A stretch of 64,000 nt of DNA from Chimonanthus salicifolius (lineage: Eukaryota > Streptophyta > Magnoliopsida > Laurales > Calycanthaceae), in the NCBI GenBank assembly GCA_013350335.1, contig CM023541.1:61445413-61509412 (forward strand). The letters are read 5' to 3'. A model generated the notes under the pieces. The model did no database searches and had not been told where the DNA came from. It saw only the letters and a list, made by a program, of their open reading frames with translations. The translations under genes were made by a program, and so were the position numbers. This document shows, piece after piece, positions 1 through 11,000 of this stretch (position 1 is the first letter of the stretch; the number at the start of each line of letters is the position of its first letter).

Positions 1-1900
1 TTTTCACCTTAAAAAAACAAATGGTCTGTTTGGCAATCTCCATATTGATGAGAGTTCCACTTGACCTTCATTTGCTCATCAACTCCTCTTGCATGCACCC
101 ACATAGATGTCCATTGCTTCCATTGAACATCAGCTACATGTAAGAAATGCTTGAAAATTTTCAAAATCTTGAGTAGACCTTGGTGAACTAGCAAAACTCA
201 AACTTTACCAACCATTAAATTTGATCTCTCCACCAAATTGCTCCAGCTTAAACTTTTCATTCGACATCCTTGTGCCAATGTAGAACCTAAATACACGCAC
301 AAATTATGATACAACTACATATGAGCTGCTGGCAATTTTAGAATCTAAAAGTTGTATGAATTACGATTCAACCACATAGAAGCCAAAAATGCACATATAA
401 AAACTATACGTAGAATCCTAACTCAAATCAAAACTCTAATGCCAATTTCTTTGTGTAGCAAAGGAAGTGTTAACGAAACTCTGCATTTGGAAAAAAAAAC
501 AAAAGTGACTAAATCACATATGACAAGGAGATGTCAATTTTACTTGGTTCAGCAACGATGTCTTTGTCCACAAGCTAAAGGGATGATGGTATTCACCATT
601 GGAGGACTTAGAGGAGGACAAAAGAGTTAAAGTGTGGCCATCACAATACTGAAAAGGTAAAACCCGCTCTCAACCTCACCAACAAAACTTTCTCTCAAAT
701 GGTTTCATTAATATCAAGAAGTAGAATAGAGATTACAATGTGTTTGAACAACAATTTTTTTTAGAGATATCAATCATGGGACCCATCAATCATATATTAA
801 GACAAGGGAAAATTAAAAAGCTTACAATGCATGACGTAACGAATACAGCAAAGAGAAAAGTAGAAAACACCATAACTTTGCAAATACATTGATGAATTGG
901 CTGTCCAATACAAAAGAATTCCAATCACTATAAATTTGGGCTGCACTTGTCCCACTCAATTTCTTTGACAGAGGCTACATTGGATTAGGATATAAAGCAT
1001 GGCCTCTCTCAACTCAAAATCCTTGTTATGCGAAAGCCATCTCCAAGAAACCCCAACCACAAAGCCTCTCACATACATCATCATCACCATCACAATCATT
1101 TTTCCATCAAAAGCCTCTCATGCACATCAATACTATATGGTAAACACTTCCATAAAGCAATGTTATAAAGGAGAAAGAAGTCATTTTGAGGACACTCTAA
1201 GTGTTACCAAAAATATAACTTCACATGGGTATGCATGCTCAAAGGCAAAAGCAGTTCTAGCCTTCAAGAAAAGTCAAAATAGGACACATTGACCACTTTC
1301 TTCATGGGAACACTCGAGCCATCCAAAGAAACCACTTCCAAGTTTCCAACACTCTTTTATCCAGTAACTCAGTTGTGTACTTGTGTTTATTATCAAGGCA
1401 CCGACATTTCAAGAGGCCAAACTTGACTTCTGGGCCTTCTTTATCTACACCTGCCTTCGAAGTTGTCACAACTATTGTCTTCTTTCTCATAGTGGCAGAG
1501 CGTCTTTGTGGAACATTGTTCAAAGGCACACTACAATAGTCCTTTCACACTTTACACCACAAAAGGGTTCTGCAATATCCTTCCACACTCTACCCATTGC
1601 AAAAACAAATTTAAACAAATGACTACAAATCACTGTAATCCTTCTACTTCACCCAGGCTTTTAACTTGGCACATAATAGCATCCGAACATGTCATGGAGT
1701 CAATTGCATAAAGGGCCAGGTTGCAAGTGCAAGTGCATACAACAAAGCCGCAAATGCATCATGCCCAACCATCTAGATTGCATATATTCATTATAAGCAC
1801 CAAATTGGTGATACATTTTTTTTAAATGGCCCCACATTGGTGATACATCCTCAGTTGAGACAACAAATGTCCACATACATGGGAAGAGAGAGAGAGAGAG
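1..1900. other. Intergenic spacer, no gene recognised
   Basis: AT-rich DNA with only short open frames on both strands. None shows a recognisable domain, splice pattern or codon bias. A (GA)n microsatellite lies at about 1885-1905. The spacer probably consists of decayed repeats. Confidence 0.5.
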
Positions 1901-1903
1901 AGA

Positions 1904-2330
1904 GTTTTTTTTTTCTTAATGAAAGATTACCATTTTATTGATTAGGAGAAAGAAAATGAAGAAAGAATGCACCACACCACCAAAGAAAACAGGAACCAGC
2001 TACAAGACCAACTCAAAAACAAGGTTACACCAACACCAACCCTTAAATTGTTTAGCCCCACTCCCTCTTTAGCAACTGATCAGCCTCACCATTTGTGGAT
2101 CACAGAATATGCTGAATAAAGAACTTCTTTCTTCTTATTAGTGTTCTCACTACTTTGATCAGGTCGAGGAGGCTCCAAGGGTCATTCACTCCCACAGCCC
2201 ATTGAATTGCTACGAAGGAGTCACAGTCAATGAGGTCCCCTTCTAGAGTGCTGATAAAGGGCCTTTTTAGAGCGCTGGTGAAGGGCCCATTGAATTGCTA
2301 CCAAGGGCCCTTCTAGAGCGCTGATGAAGA
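1904..2330 (-). mobile_element. L1-type LINE remnant: RNase H tail and 3' UTR
   Basis: Read on the minus strand, the segment encodes DCDSFVAIQWAVGVNDPW and then ILWSTNGEADQLLKREW. This is the C-terminal end of the type-I RNase H domain carried by many plant L1 elements (family pattern EGDS..AI.W and H..R.AN..AD.LA). A stop and a short 3' UTR follow, ending in a poly-A that appears as the T-run at 1904-1915 on the plus strand. Near 2225-2330 a unit of about 20 bp containing TCTAGAGCGCTGATGAAGGG is tandemly repeated about three times, which disrupts the frame. The element is 5'-truncated and non-coding. Confidence 0.65.
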
Positions 2331-2499
2331 TAATAGAAAATGCACAGCAGATTATACCTAGAAATGATTGAGTGCGAGAGAGAGAGAGAGAGAAGAGAAA
2401 TAAAATACCTCAAGAACTATATAAGCTAGAGCAATGGAAGTAGATCATGGTTACTGGAATTCTTGTTTCTGCCCCTTTTTGTTCCCATCCATGAGGGAG

Positions 2500-2999
2500 T
2501 GTTGGTATTAGAGAGTATGTTTGAATTTTCTCGCTTAAAAGCCACATGATTATGAATAGCTGTATTAGTACTATCTGCCACATGATCTACGCTACTCATC
2601 ATTAGTTGCTCCTTCCATAGATTCCTTCAGGCAAACCATGTCCTAACTTGAATTGGGCACTTCTTCCCTCCAATTCTACTTATCAATTGGTGGACCAAAG
2701 TTTGGATGGTGCAACATCAAATCATCAATTGAGCAAGACTTAGACAGGTCTAGCTCATGTTGAAGAAATTTTTTTCACATACTTTTGCAGCATACAATAT
2801 GTTTAGAAGTTAACCTTTCTTTTATTTATTGATTCTGTTACATTCCTTGATCAAGGAAAATTTATTGCAAATTGATTGTAATTGATGACTGCTTGTAACC
2901 ATACTGTGTCTATAAATATAGTTGCTGGCCTCTCTGTTACAGCAAATTCATATGTTTCTCTCTCTCCAAAGTTCTTTTCTTGGCATCATTTACATTACA
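2500..2999 (+). mobile_element. Probable Ty1/copia LTR with degenerate primer-binding site
   Basis: The segment starts with TGTTGG and ends near TTACA. A TATA-like box (TATAAATATAG) lies near 2911. It is followed at 3001 by TGGTATGCAGAG, which resembles the initiator-Met tRNA primer-binding site TGGTATCAGAGC. This is the arrangement of a copia LTR and the start of its interior. No gag or pol follows, so the element is truncated. The 5' boundary is inferred from the TG terminus only, and I found no target-site duplication. Confidence 0.45.
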
Positions 3000-3269
3000 A
3001 TGGTATGCAGAGTAAGGTCGCTCAAACTTGTTGAAACACTTGACCAAATGATGTCCAAGCCAAATCCAAGTCTCAAGTTTGTGAAGTCCAATTCATTATA
3101 TTGGTGCATTCCTCCAACCTATTCTCTGAACTCCCATTTACTTTATTAATATATTACAATATACTGTTTACTTATGTGTATTTTTAATTATAGTGAGACC
3201 ACACAATAGGAGCAGATCTTTTACTCAGAAAAACAGAATGGTGCACCAAATGAAGTAAAAACTAACCCA

Positions 3270-3465
3270 CAAAAGCTAGCTCTTTCACCAACTTCAAGCT
3301 TAATTCACCTATCACCAGTAGTTCATACAAGGAGACTCCCCAACCATAAAATGGGGAATCAAAACCTCTCTCACAAAAAACTCACTATTAAAACCTTCAT
3401 TTTAACTTTGCAGTGTCATGGCAATCTCTACAAACCCTAAGGTTCTTCACAATTCTAATTTGTAC
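3270..3465 (-). pseudogene. Truncated duplicate of the PPR-gene DYW tail
   Basis: The minus strand encodes IRIVKNLRVCRDCHD followed by frame-breaking changes and stops. The same residues occur in the intact PPR-DYW gene just to the right. DNA identity extends past the coding end: the ends of both copies share CTATCACCA(G/A)TAGT(T/C)CATAC, at about 3311 and 3585. This is a local tandem duplication of roughly 200 bp, offset by about 274 bp, covering the last codons and stop region of the DYW gene. The copy has lost its reading frame. Confidence 0.7.
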
Positions 3466-3588
3466 AAGGCAGACTGTAAAATAAAAGCTGCTCTTTTACT
3501 CCAGAATAAAATAATGGTACAAAAAATCAAGAAAAAAAATTACCAATATAGGCTGGCACTTGGACCAAATTCAAGCTAAACTTGCCTA

Positions 3589-5436
3589 TCACCAATAGTC
3601 CATACATGAACACTCCCCATTCACAAAATGGTGAAATCTATTCCTATCTCTAACAATAATCTCCCTATTAAAAACCTTTGATATCACCTTTGTCGCATCA
3701 TGGCAATCTCTACACACCCTGAGGTTCTTTACAATCCTGATGGGCAGACCAGCACCCAGACTAAGAAGCCCAAAAGCAATAGCCACCTTCTCACTATGCC
3801 TACACAAAGCATCCTCTTTCTCTTCTTCCTCAATGTCGAACAGTACTTGTTTAGTGTCAGCCACATACCCATCCAATCTCAATCTCTTGGAAATCTCTCC
3901 CAACATGATCTCGATATGCTCATACCTTGGGTGAGATTTGTCCCCCACAAAAAACTCGTGAACCTCACCATCCACCTCTATGACACTACAACCAGGTTCT
4001 TTCCTCACCCCATTTGCTTTCATCAGCTCCCTGACATTGCTCACCCCATCCCATTTCTTGGAATCTGCATATAAATTGGACAAAGCCACATATGCCCCAT
4101 CATTGTTTGCCTCTAACTCTACAATCCTAGTCAGTGCCAGTTCAGCCAACTCCATGTTTCTATAGATTCTACATGCATTCAGGAGAGCTCCCCATGCACC
4201 CACATGAGGCTTGATAGGCATGCTATTGATGACATTAAGTGCTTCATCTAAGCGACCAGCTCGGCCATACAAGTCGACCATGCACCCATAATGCTCAAGC
4301 TTAGGTTCAATTCCATACACCCGCATCATTGAATCAAAGTGCTTGCAGCCTTGCTCAACCAGTCCCGCAACACTACAAGCACGTAGAACCGATACAAATG
4401 TGACTTCATTAGGCAAAACTCCCTTTTGTTTCATGAAGGAGAAAATTTCAAGACACTTCTCACCAGCTCCATTCATGGCCAACCCACTCATGAGACTGCT
4501 CCATGTGTAGACATTCTTTTCTCCCATCTTCCAAAAGACCTCCATTGCTCTTGTAATATTCCCGCACTTGGAGTACATATCAATGAGCGCAGTCCCCAGT
4601 GTCACTGTAATTGGGAGCTTATTCTTATCTATGTAGACATGAGCCCATCTTCCTTGATCAAATGCGCCTAACTGTGCACAGGCAGAGAGCACAGACACCA
4701 TGGTCACCTCGTTGACTCTCACTCCCTCGACCTGCATGGCCTTGAACAAATGCAGGGCCTCCCTTGGCTCTCCGCGCTGTGCATATCCTGCAATCATAGC
4801 ATTCCATGCAACGAGGTCCCTGTGGGGCATTTCGTCGAACAGCTTCCGTGCAAATTCAATATCACCCAAGGCAGCACACGCCCTCACCATCGCCGTCCGG
4901 GTGACCACATCCGGCCACGGTATAGCCAAGAAAAGCCGCTGGACGGAATCAAACAAACCCAGTTGGGCGTACATATGAATGAGGCCGCTCTGGACATGCC
5001 CGTCCGCCTCGAAGCCGCGTCTCATGACAGCGGCATGGACAGTGGGGCCGGTGTCACGTGACTGGAGCTGGGCACACGTGCGGATGAGGAAGGTGAAGGT
5101 GTAGTTGTCGGGGGAGAGATTGGAATGGAGGATTTGGGTATACAATTGGAAGCTGTTATGGGGAAGTAGGCTCTTGGAGTAGGCTCTGATCATGGTATTT
5201 AGAGCAAAAAGAGTTGGGTTTGGATAATGGGTGAGAATTTGATGGGCGTAGCTGATGTTTTGGGGGAGTGGGTGGGAGAGGGCAATGGAGGCGACGAATT
5301 TGCCGTGGAAAAGAGGGTCGGTAAGGAGTCCGTGGACGAGGGCTTGGGAGTGGATTTGAGTGATTTGTTTGAGGGAGGTGCATGACTCCAAGAGGCAGAT
5401 GGTGGGGTGTTTTGTTGCAGATATCAAACAGGTCAT
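3589..5436 (-). CDS. PPR protein, PLS class with E and DYW domains
   Basis: Intronless gene of 615 codons. PLS-type pentatricopeptide motifs run through the first two thirds (for example DVVTRTAMVRACAALGDIE and LVAWNAMIAGYAQRGE). An E/E+ region follows, then a full DYW domain ending in CMDYW. The deaminase zinc motifs are present: HSEKVA (HxE) and VCRDCH (CxxC). Proteins of this family bind organellar RNA one base per repeat and direct or catalyse C-to-U editing in plastids or mitochondria. I chose the ATG at 5436 because the longer frame begins with GTG. The N-terminus is short and I did not verify an organelle transit peptide. Just upstream, at about 5442-5484, a 20-bp unit (GAAGATTTGATCACGAGAAG) is repeated in tandem. 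A broken copy of the DYW tail lies immediately downstream. The RNA target cannot be read from the sequence. Confidence 0.93.
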   Translation of the reverse strand: MTCLISATKHPTICLLESCTSLKQITQIHSQALVHGLLTDPLFHGKFVASIALSHPLPQNISYAHQILTHYPNPTLFALNTMIRAYSKSLLPHNSFQLYTQILHSNLSPDNYTFTFLIRTCAQLQSRDTGPTVHAAVMRRGFEADGHVQSGLIHMYAQLGLFDSVQRLFLAIPWPDVVTRTAMVRACAALGDIEFARKLFDEMPHRDLVAWNAMIAGYAQRGEPREALHLFKAMQVEGVRVNEVTMVSVLSACAQLGAFDQGRWAHVYIDKNKLPITVTLGTALIDMYSKCGNITRAMEVFWKMGEKNVYTWSSLMSGLAMNGAGEKCLEIFSFMKQKGVLPNEVTFVSVLRACSVAGLVEQGCKHFDSMMRVYGIEPKLEHYGCMVDLYGRAGRLDEALNVINSMPIKPHVGAWGALLNACRIYRNMELAELALTRIVELEANNDGAYVALSNLYADSKKWDGVSNVRELMKANGVRKEPGCSVIEVDGEVHEFFVGDKSHPRYEHIEIMLGEISKRLRLDGYVADTKQVLFDIEEEEKEDALCRHSEKVAIAFGLLSLGAGLPIRIVKNLRVCRDCHDATKVISKVFNREIIVRDRNRFHHFVNGECSCMDYW

Positions 5437-5484
5437 AGACGAAGATTTGATCACGAGAAGAAGAAGATTTGATCACGAGAAGAG

Positions 5485-7430
5485 GAAGATTGTTAATGGT
5501 ATTCTTTTAATAAGGTGAGTACTAATTGAGAAATTAGTTTTTATTATAAATAAAAAGGTTGCAGCTTGGACCGAACCTGCCCTGTCTTCTCCGTTCCGAA
5601 AGCAAGAACCTTTCCCCGACGTCCCCCAAGAGTAGAGTTGGGTTCTGATAAGATTGCATTTAAAAAGTATTTTCAGAAAAAATATTTATTTATAAAATAT
5701 TAAGCTTATTGTATTAAAAAAGGCTGACAATTTAGACCACTGCTGTTTTTTACTAAGTGACATCATTTTTTCCAAAAGTATATGAAATTTATATTTTATC
5801 TTTTCATTTTAGATCGTTTAAATAAACATTTTCAATATAAATTAATTGCCTCCAATTCTTATGTTTGGTTTTTTTATATGATATCTAAAAAAATAAAAAA
5901 TAAACAATCTATTATAATATCTTAATAAAAAAAATTAAATTATAATTTAAAAATATCAAACTTAACTTAATCTATAATATAAATTAACTCAAACCGACCG
6001 CTCTCTGACTGTCACTCGAACTTTGAATTCCATATATGCTAATATCCAAATACAACTTTAAATGCCCATTAGCAAAGTTTGGATAATAATGGGAAAGAAC
6101 TAAAAGGAAAAAGGTTTATGGAGAAGGATTAAAGCTCGTTTAAGCTTTTATTTTCTTTTACCTAAGCTCAATTTAAAATAATTTGATAAGCTTCGTACCT
6201 AAATGCACAATGCAATGCTACTCACATTAGTCCACATGTAATCATTTTACTTTATTTTATATGCATAAAATAGACCTTTTAAATTGACTATCAAATTTGA
6301 CAGTTTGTTTATCAAATGGTTATGATTTGTTTTCACGTTAGCAAGAAAAATATAGGAAAAAATTATTATAAATAATTAAAATGAAAATATTTTAAAATTT
6401 AGTTGGATGAATTTGAAAGATTTTAATGTAAACTTGCAATTTTAGAATAACTTAGAGTAATTTTAATATGCAACATATGATATACAAAGAGTTTAACAAT
6501 TCTATTAATTATAAAGAGTCATAAATTAGATGAAAGATCTATGTTGATTAGCTACTTAATATAAAGCTATGATTGTGTATTTGTGATCAATTTTAAAATA
6601 TATTAAATTATCATATTTTTTGCTTGACATTATCCCAACATTCTATCGCCGCTATAGTTATGACGTCATTGCATTGTGTAATTTCATTCATTGAACTTTT
6701 AAGAGATGCATCTGTTCATTCACAAATTGGATTCCTCTTATAATAATTTAAAATATTATTGCATTTGAGCATGTAGATAAGTCTGATAAAATTAATTGGT
6801 CGATTTACTTAGCTCTTCCATAGTGGCATCTCAGTGAAGGAGGCCTTATTCGTCATCCACCTCAGAAAAGGCTTAAAACTAATCTCAGAAAATAGTGAAG
6901 CTTCACATGGTCTTTATCTCCTAATGCAAGTAGTGTGCATCTTCACAGATATGTTTATTTCACCCAGCCTCTCTCCTATATAGTGTCCAGATCATTTTGT
7001 CTCTTGCGAGTCAAATTTTACGCGGCAAAAAATTTCACTACTTTAAAGACGATTATAGTTATGGCCGTTCATTAAAAATATGTTCATGTTTAAAGTTGTA
7101 CGTAGAAATTGTTCTTAATGACTTTTTTTTTTTTTTTTAAATAGCAAATTTGAATTGATTAGATTTGATTTGATTTCGAATTAATTGAAGATGTATCTGT
7201 ATTAGCTCAACAAGTTTTTTTTTTTTTTTTAATATATGACTTTAGATTTTGCTCTAACAGAAAAAATAATGTAAATAGTGTCTATTTTCTAATAATAAGT
7301 TTGCTTTTTGCTGATTTTATATAAGTAGATCCCGAATAATTGAACCTTGTATAGTTTCAAAAAATTAAAAAAAATGATTCAATTACTCATCTCATTAAAT
7401 ATGATAAACACACATTTCATTATCTAATCC
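5485..7430. other. AT-rich intergenic spacer
   Basis: About 1.9 kb of AT-rich DNA between the divergent starts of the PPR gene and the PBL-like kinase gene, so it should contain both promoters. T-runs occur near 7125 and 7215. I see no coding region, clear transposon end or RNA gene. Confidence 0.5.
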
Positions 7431-7459
7431 CCTACACTAGTAGGATCTGAAGGACTAGA

Positions 7460-8090
7460 AAATAAAGAAACGAGGAGGCCGGTGAATGTAGGAGCCCAAC
7501 CTCGGTTTTGCCTGCTGCCCGACCTGCCCGCATATAATCTGCCCGTACTGCCCGGCCTCTCTCTCCTCTCAAGTCCCAAGCACTCTCGCCTTTTCTACGC
7601 TTGCTCTCTTTCTCGTGCTTGCCTTCTCTGACCACTTCGATCCTTTCCTTCTCTTCGTCGTCCGGGTAGCTAATTCCGTCTCCGAAGCGAAATTTTTTTC
7701 CCATAATCTAAGAAAAATAATCGATTTCAATGATCTTACGGTGGTAATATTTTTCTTTTATTTTCTTTGATGCATCTGAGCAAGCCCCATAGAATTCTCA
7801 GAACTTATGCTGGTTCTCCATTCATTTTGGATTTCCGGGCAGTTTCAGTTTCTGGGGCTGGATTATTTCATGCTTTGATTTCTGGGTAGTTGGTGGTTTG
7901 AAGGATTTGGGGTTGTGGGGAGGATACAGAGATACAGTGGCATTAGTCTCAAAAGAAAGGGGATTTTGGTTAGTTCTTTGTTTTGAGAGATTTTAGGGAA
8001 AGAAAGGAGGGAGGAGGTTGAGGGGAATGGGATTTTGATATGAGAGGGGAATAAGAAGAGACAGCAATACGGTAGTGTTTGGTGTTGAGG
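7460..8090 (+). promoter_or_regulatory. Putative core promoter and 5' UTR of the PBL-like kinase gene
   Basis: The base composition shifts sharply from AT-rich to C/T- and CpG-rich at about 7480-7690 (CCTGCCCGCATATAATCTGC, then TCTCTCTCC pyrimidine tracts). It then leads without a clear interruption to the ATG at 8091. Pyrimidine-rich, CpG-containing leaders are common for plant housekeeping and signalling genes. The transcription start and any 5' UTR intron are not determined. Confidence 0.4.
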
Positions 8091-11000
8091 ATGGGATTAG
8101 GTCCTGATGCTATTAAGGTGGGGGCATGGGAGGAACATGTTTCGAAGAAGTCAAAAGCGAGGAGGAAGAAGAAAGATGGAGGGAAGGAAGAGGAAACTGG
8201 GTGTTGGATGAAGTTCAGACTTATGAGCTGCTGCATCTATTCAAGATCCAAAGTTGATAACTCCATAAGTGGCACGACTACACATTATGGTATACTTGAA
8301 TATTTAAATTTCTCTCTTTCTTACTTTCTACTTCTAAATTTTCTTTAAATTAATGAAAGGGTTGTTTTGTTTGCTGAAGTATACACGTATTTCCTATGGT
8401 ATTGTTGGTTTTATTTAATTTTTTGCCCGTTTACTTAGCTTTTACTTATCTGCTTTAGCTAGAACAGTGTACGGAATTTGTGATCTTTTGCTTCTACATG
8501 TATTTGCGCTGCCTTTTTTCTCTCTTTTAAATTGCATTTGGGTGTTTATGGAGATACATACTCATTTAAAGTATTTCATAATTTTTCTTTATATTCATTA
8601 CTATTCAGTGATGATAAAAAGGGCAAGAATTTGACTCTGAAGCTTTTGCTTGTTAAAGCTAATTGAGAATTTACTCTAGTTACACATTCATTCATTTATT
8701 TATTTTCATAAGAAAATGCTCTATGAGATCTCCAAAGATTGATCTAGAACCCTGAAAAATTATCGAAGGTTACTCTGTAAGCTCAAATTGAATTTCCCTA
8801 ATTCTGTATTGCGGGATTCTTGGACTTGCACCCATAGCTGGATTTCTTTTCAGACTCACACTAATGGTGGCGTTTGATTCACCATTTGCAGGATAAGTCC
8901 TCCTCTTCCTATCATGTTAACAAAAAACTGACCCCCAAATGGATACGTTAGGTAGGTTTGGTTGCCTATAATGTTGACACTCAGCTGATGCAATTAAAGT
9001 ATCAAAAGGTTAATGGCTATTAATATCTTTCCCACCTGTTTATGCCCCCCTGATATATGGCACCATAGTCTATCTAAGCCATTTATCCCGTCAATCTGGA
9101 GTTGTATAGTGAGTTGTGTATTGTAAATTTATAGGAGAATGGCTTTATTGTGTGTAGTGACCAATCTGGGAGGAGGGTTTTTCAATGTTCTAAAACACAT
9201 CTTATGAATGGGTACATGGTGCTAAATGGTGTGGTGTCCTAGGCATGGCTCTTCCGTAAACTGTGTTTTAAATGAGGTTATTTGCAATTCTAGCGAAGTG
9301 TGACAATGGGTCTCAAGCAAAATGTTCATTGTGCTTGGGTTTCTTTGCAAAATATTAAAACCCACTTTCCCTCAATCAAGAAAGTCAATGGAGTACGGAT
9401 TGGGTTTATTTTAAGTTTATATGATAAGAGATTTGTTTTAAATGATACAAAAATTTGATACGACAATCCCGAAGGCTGTAGTTTCCTTTGTTATTCCATT
9501 CCCGAAAATGTTCCAACTTGTAGACTTTCATTAGCAGATGTCAAAGTACCAATTTTGTATTTTATGGAAATGGCTATACCAATTTCCTTAACTACTGACT
9601 TTAATGTGTTGATTTTTGGATGAACAGCGGAAAGTAAATCTACAAACGATACCAGTAGAGACCAACCAGTTGCTCCTGTGGTTTCCTCAACAAGTACAAC
9701 CACTAGTAATGTGGAAAGTAATCCATCTACCCCGAAAGTAACTGAAGAGTTGAAAATTGCCTCTCAGCTGCGGAAATTCACCTTCAATGAGCTCAAGTCT
9801 TCAACAAGGAACTTTAGACCAGAGAGTCTCCTTGGTGAGGGTGGCTTTGGTTGTGTGTTCAAAGGATGGATTGAGGAGAATGGAACTGCTCCAGTAAAAC
9901 CTGGCACAGGGCTTACGGTTGCAGTTAAAACACTCAACCATGATGGGCTTCAAGGGCATAAAGAGTGGCTGGTAGGTTTTGCAGGTTTCATGTTACTTTT
10001 TCTGACATTGGAGTCAAGTCTTACCACTTCAACTTTAATTTCTGCCTTCTAGCATGCTGACAGATCAGATTCTGATACCTTGGCCCTTTTTTGCAGGCTG
10101 AAGTTAATTTTCTTGGCGATCTCCTCCATCCTAATTTGGTAAAATTGATTGGTTATTGCATTGAAGATGATCAAAGGTTGCTTGTATATGAATTTATGCC
10201 ACGAGGAAGCTTGGAAAACCACCTTTTCAGAAGTACTTAACTGCCCTCTTATCCCCTCTTTGAAGCTTCTTATTGAATCTTCAAATTGTAGAGCTCCTTG
10301 TATCATCTGATTAAGAATGAAAAGTTTGAATGCTAACCATCGTCCTTATTTCAGATTGCCACTAATCATTAGTATCTAAACTTTGGTTAGCAAGAGGTTG
10401 AACTTCATTTCATGGTGGTTTTAGCCTATTTAAGATTCACTGGAGGCTAAATAGATAAATATAACACACACACATAGTGAAGGTTATAAAAGCACATGCA
10501 CATTTAGGCACTAGCATATGCTTGAGTGCACTTGTTAGAAGTGTACTGCAGTGGTGTGGGTCCACTGGATATGTTTCAGTACATGGTAGTGATGGGATTA
10601 GTGGAATTTTGAGGATGGAGGTCAGTCTCGGTGGCATGTTCTAGTGCACTCATGGTGTGGGCTCACCAAGGGCGCATCTAATACATGGCAGTGGGTGTGA
10701 TCTGTCTGGAATCTTGAGGATAGTGGATCACCAATTATCATCCTAACCCCTAATTTTAGGGATCAAAGTTTGATGTGGAAGGGGTGGGGGATAGTTTTTT
10801 AACACCACACACATCTTCAAAGCTGTATTCTTTGAAGTAAGGTTGTTTTGTTTGGATAAGGGTTTTATTTTTATTAGATTTATTTATTTTTATTTTTTTG
10901 AAAATGTGGTTGGGTTTTATTAGAGAGTCTCAAAATGTTCACTGGAAGTGAGAATACAAGAGAAAATAAAACATCATACCTCATCGTGCATCTCTCCAAC

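Noticed and set aside
4426..5061. Plus-strand open frames across the PPR gene
   Set aside because: They are antisense shadows of the PPR-DYW coding sequence, with no domain of their own.
5437..5454. Longer PPR start giving six extra residues (IKSSS...)
   Set aside because: That start codon is GTG, which is not used for plant nuclear genes. The first ATG is at 5436.
7432..7704. Minus-strand 90-codon frame upstream of the PBL-like kinase
   Set aside because: Low-complexity Arg/Glu-rich translation of the pyrimidine-rich 5' leader on the other strand; no supporting motif.
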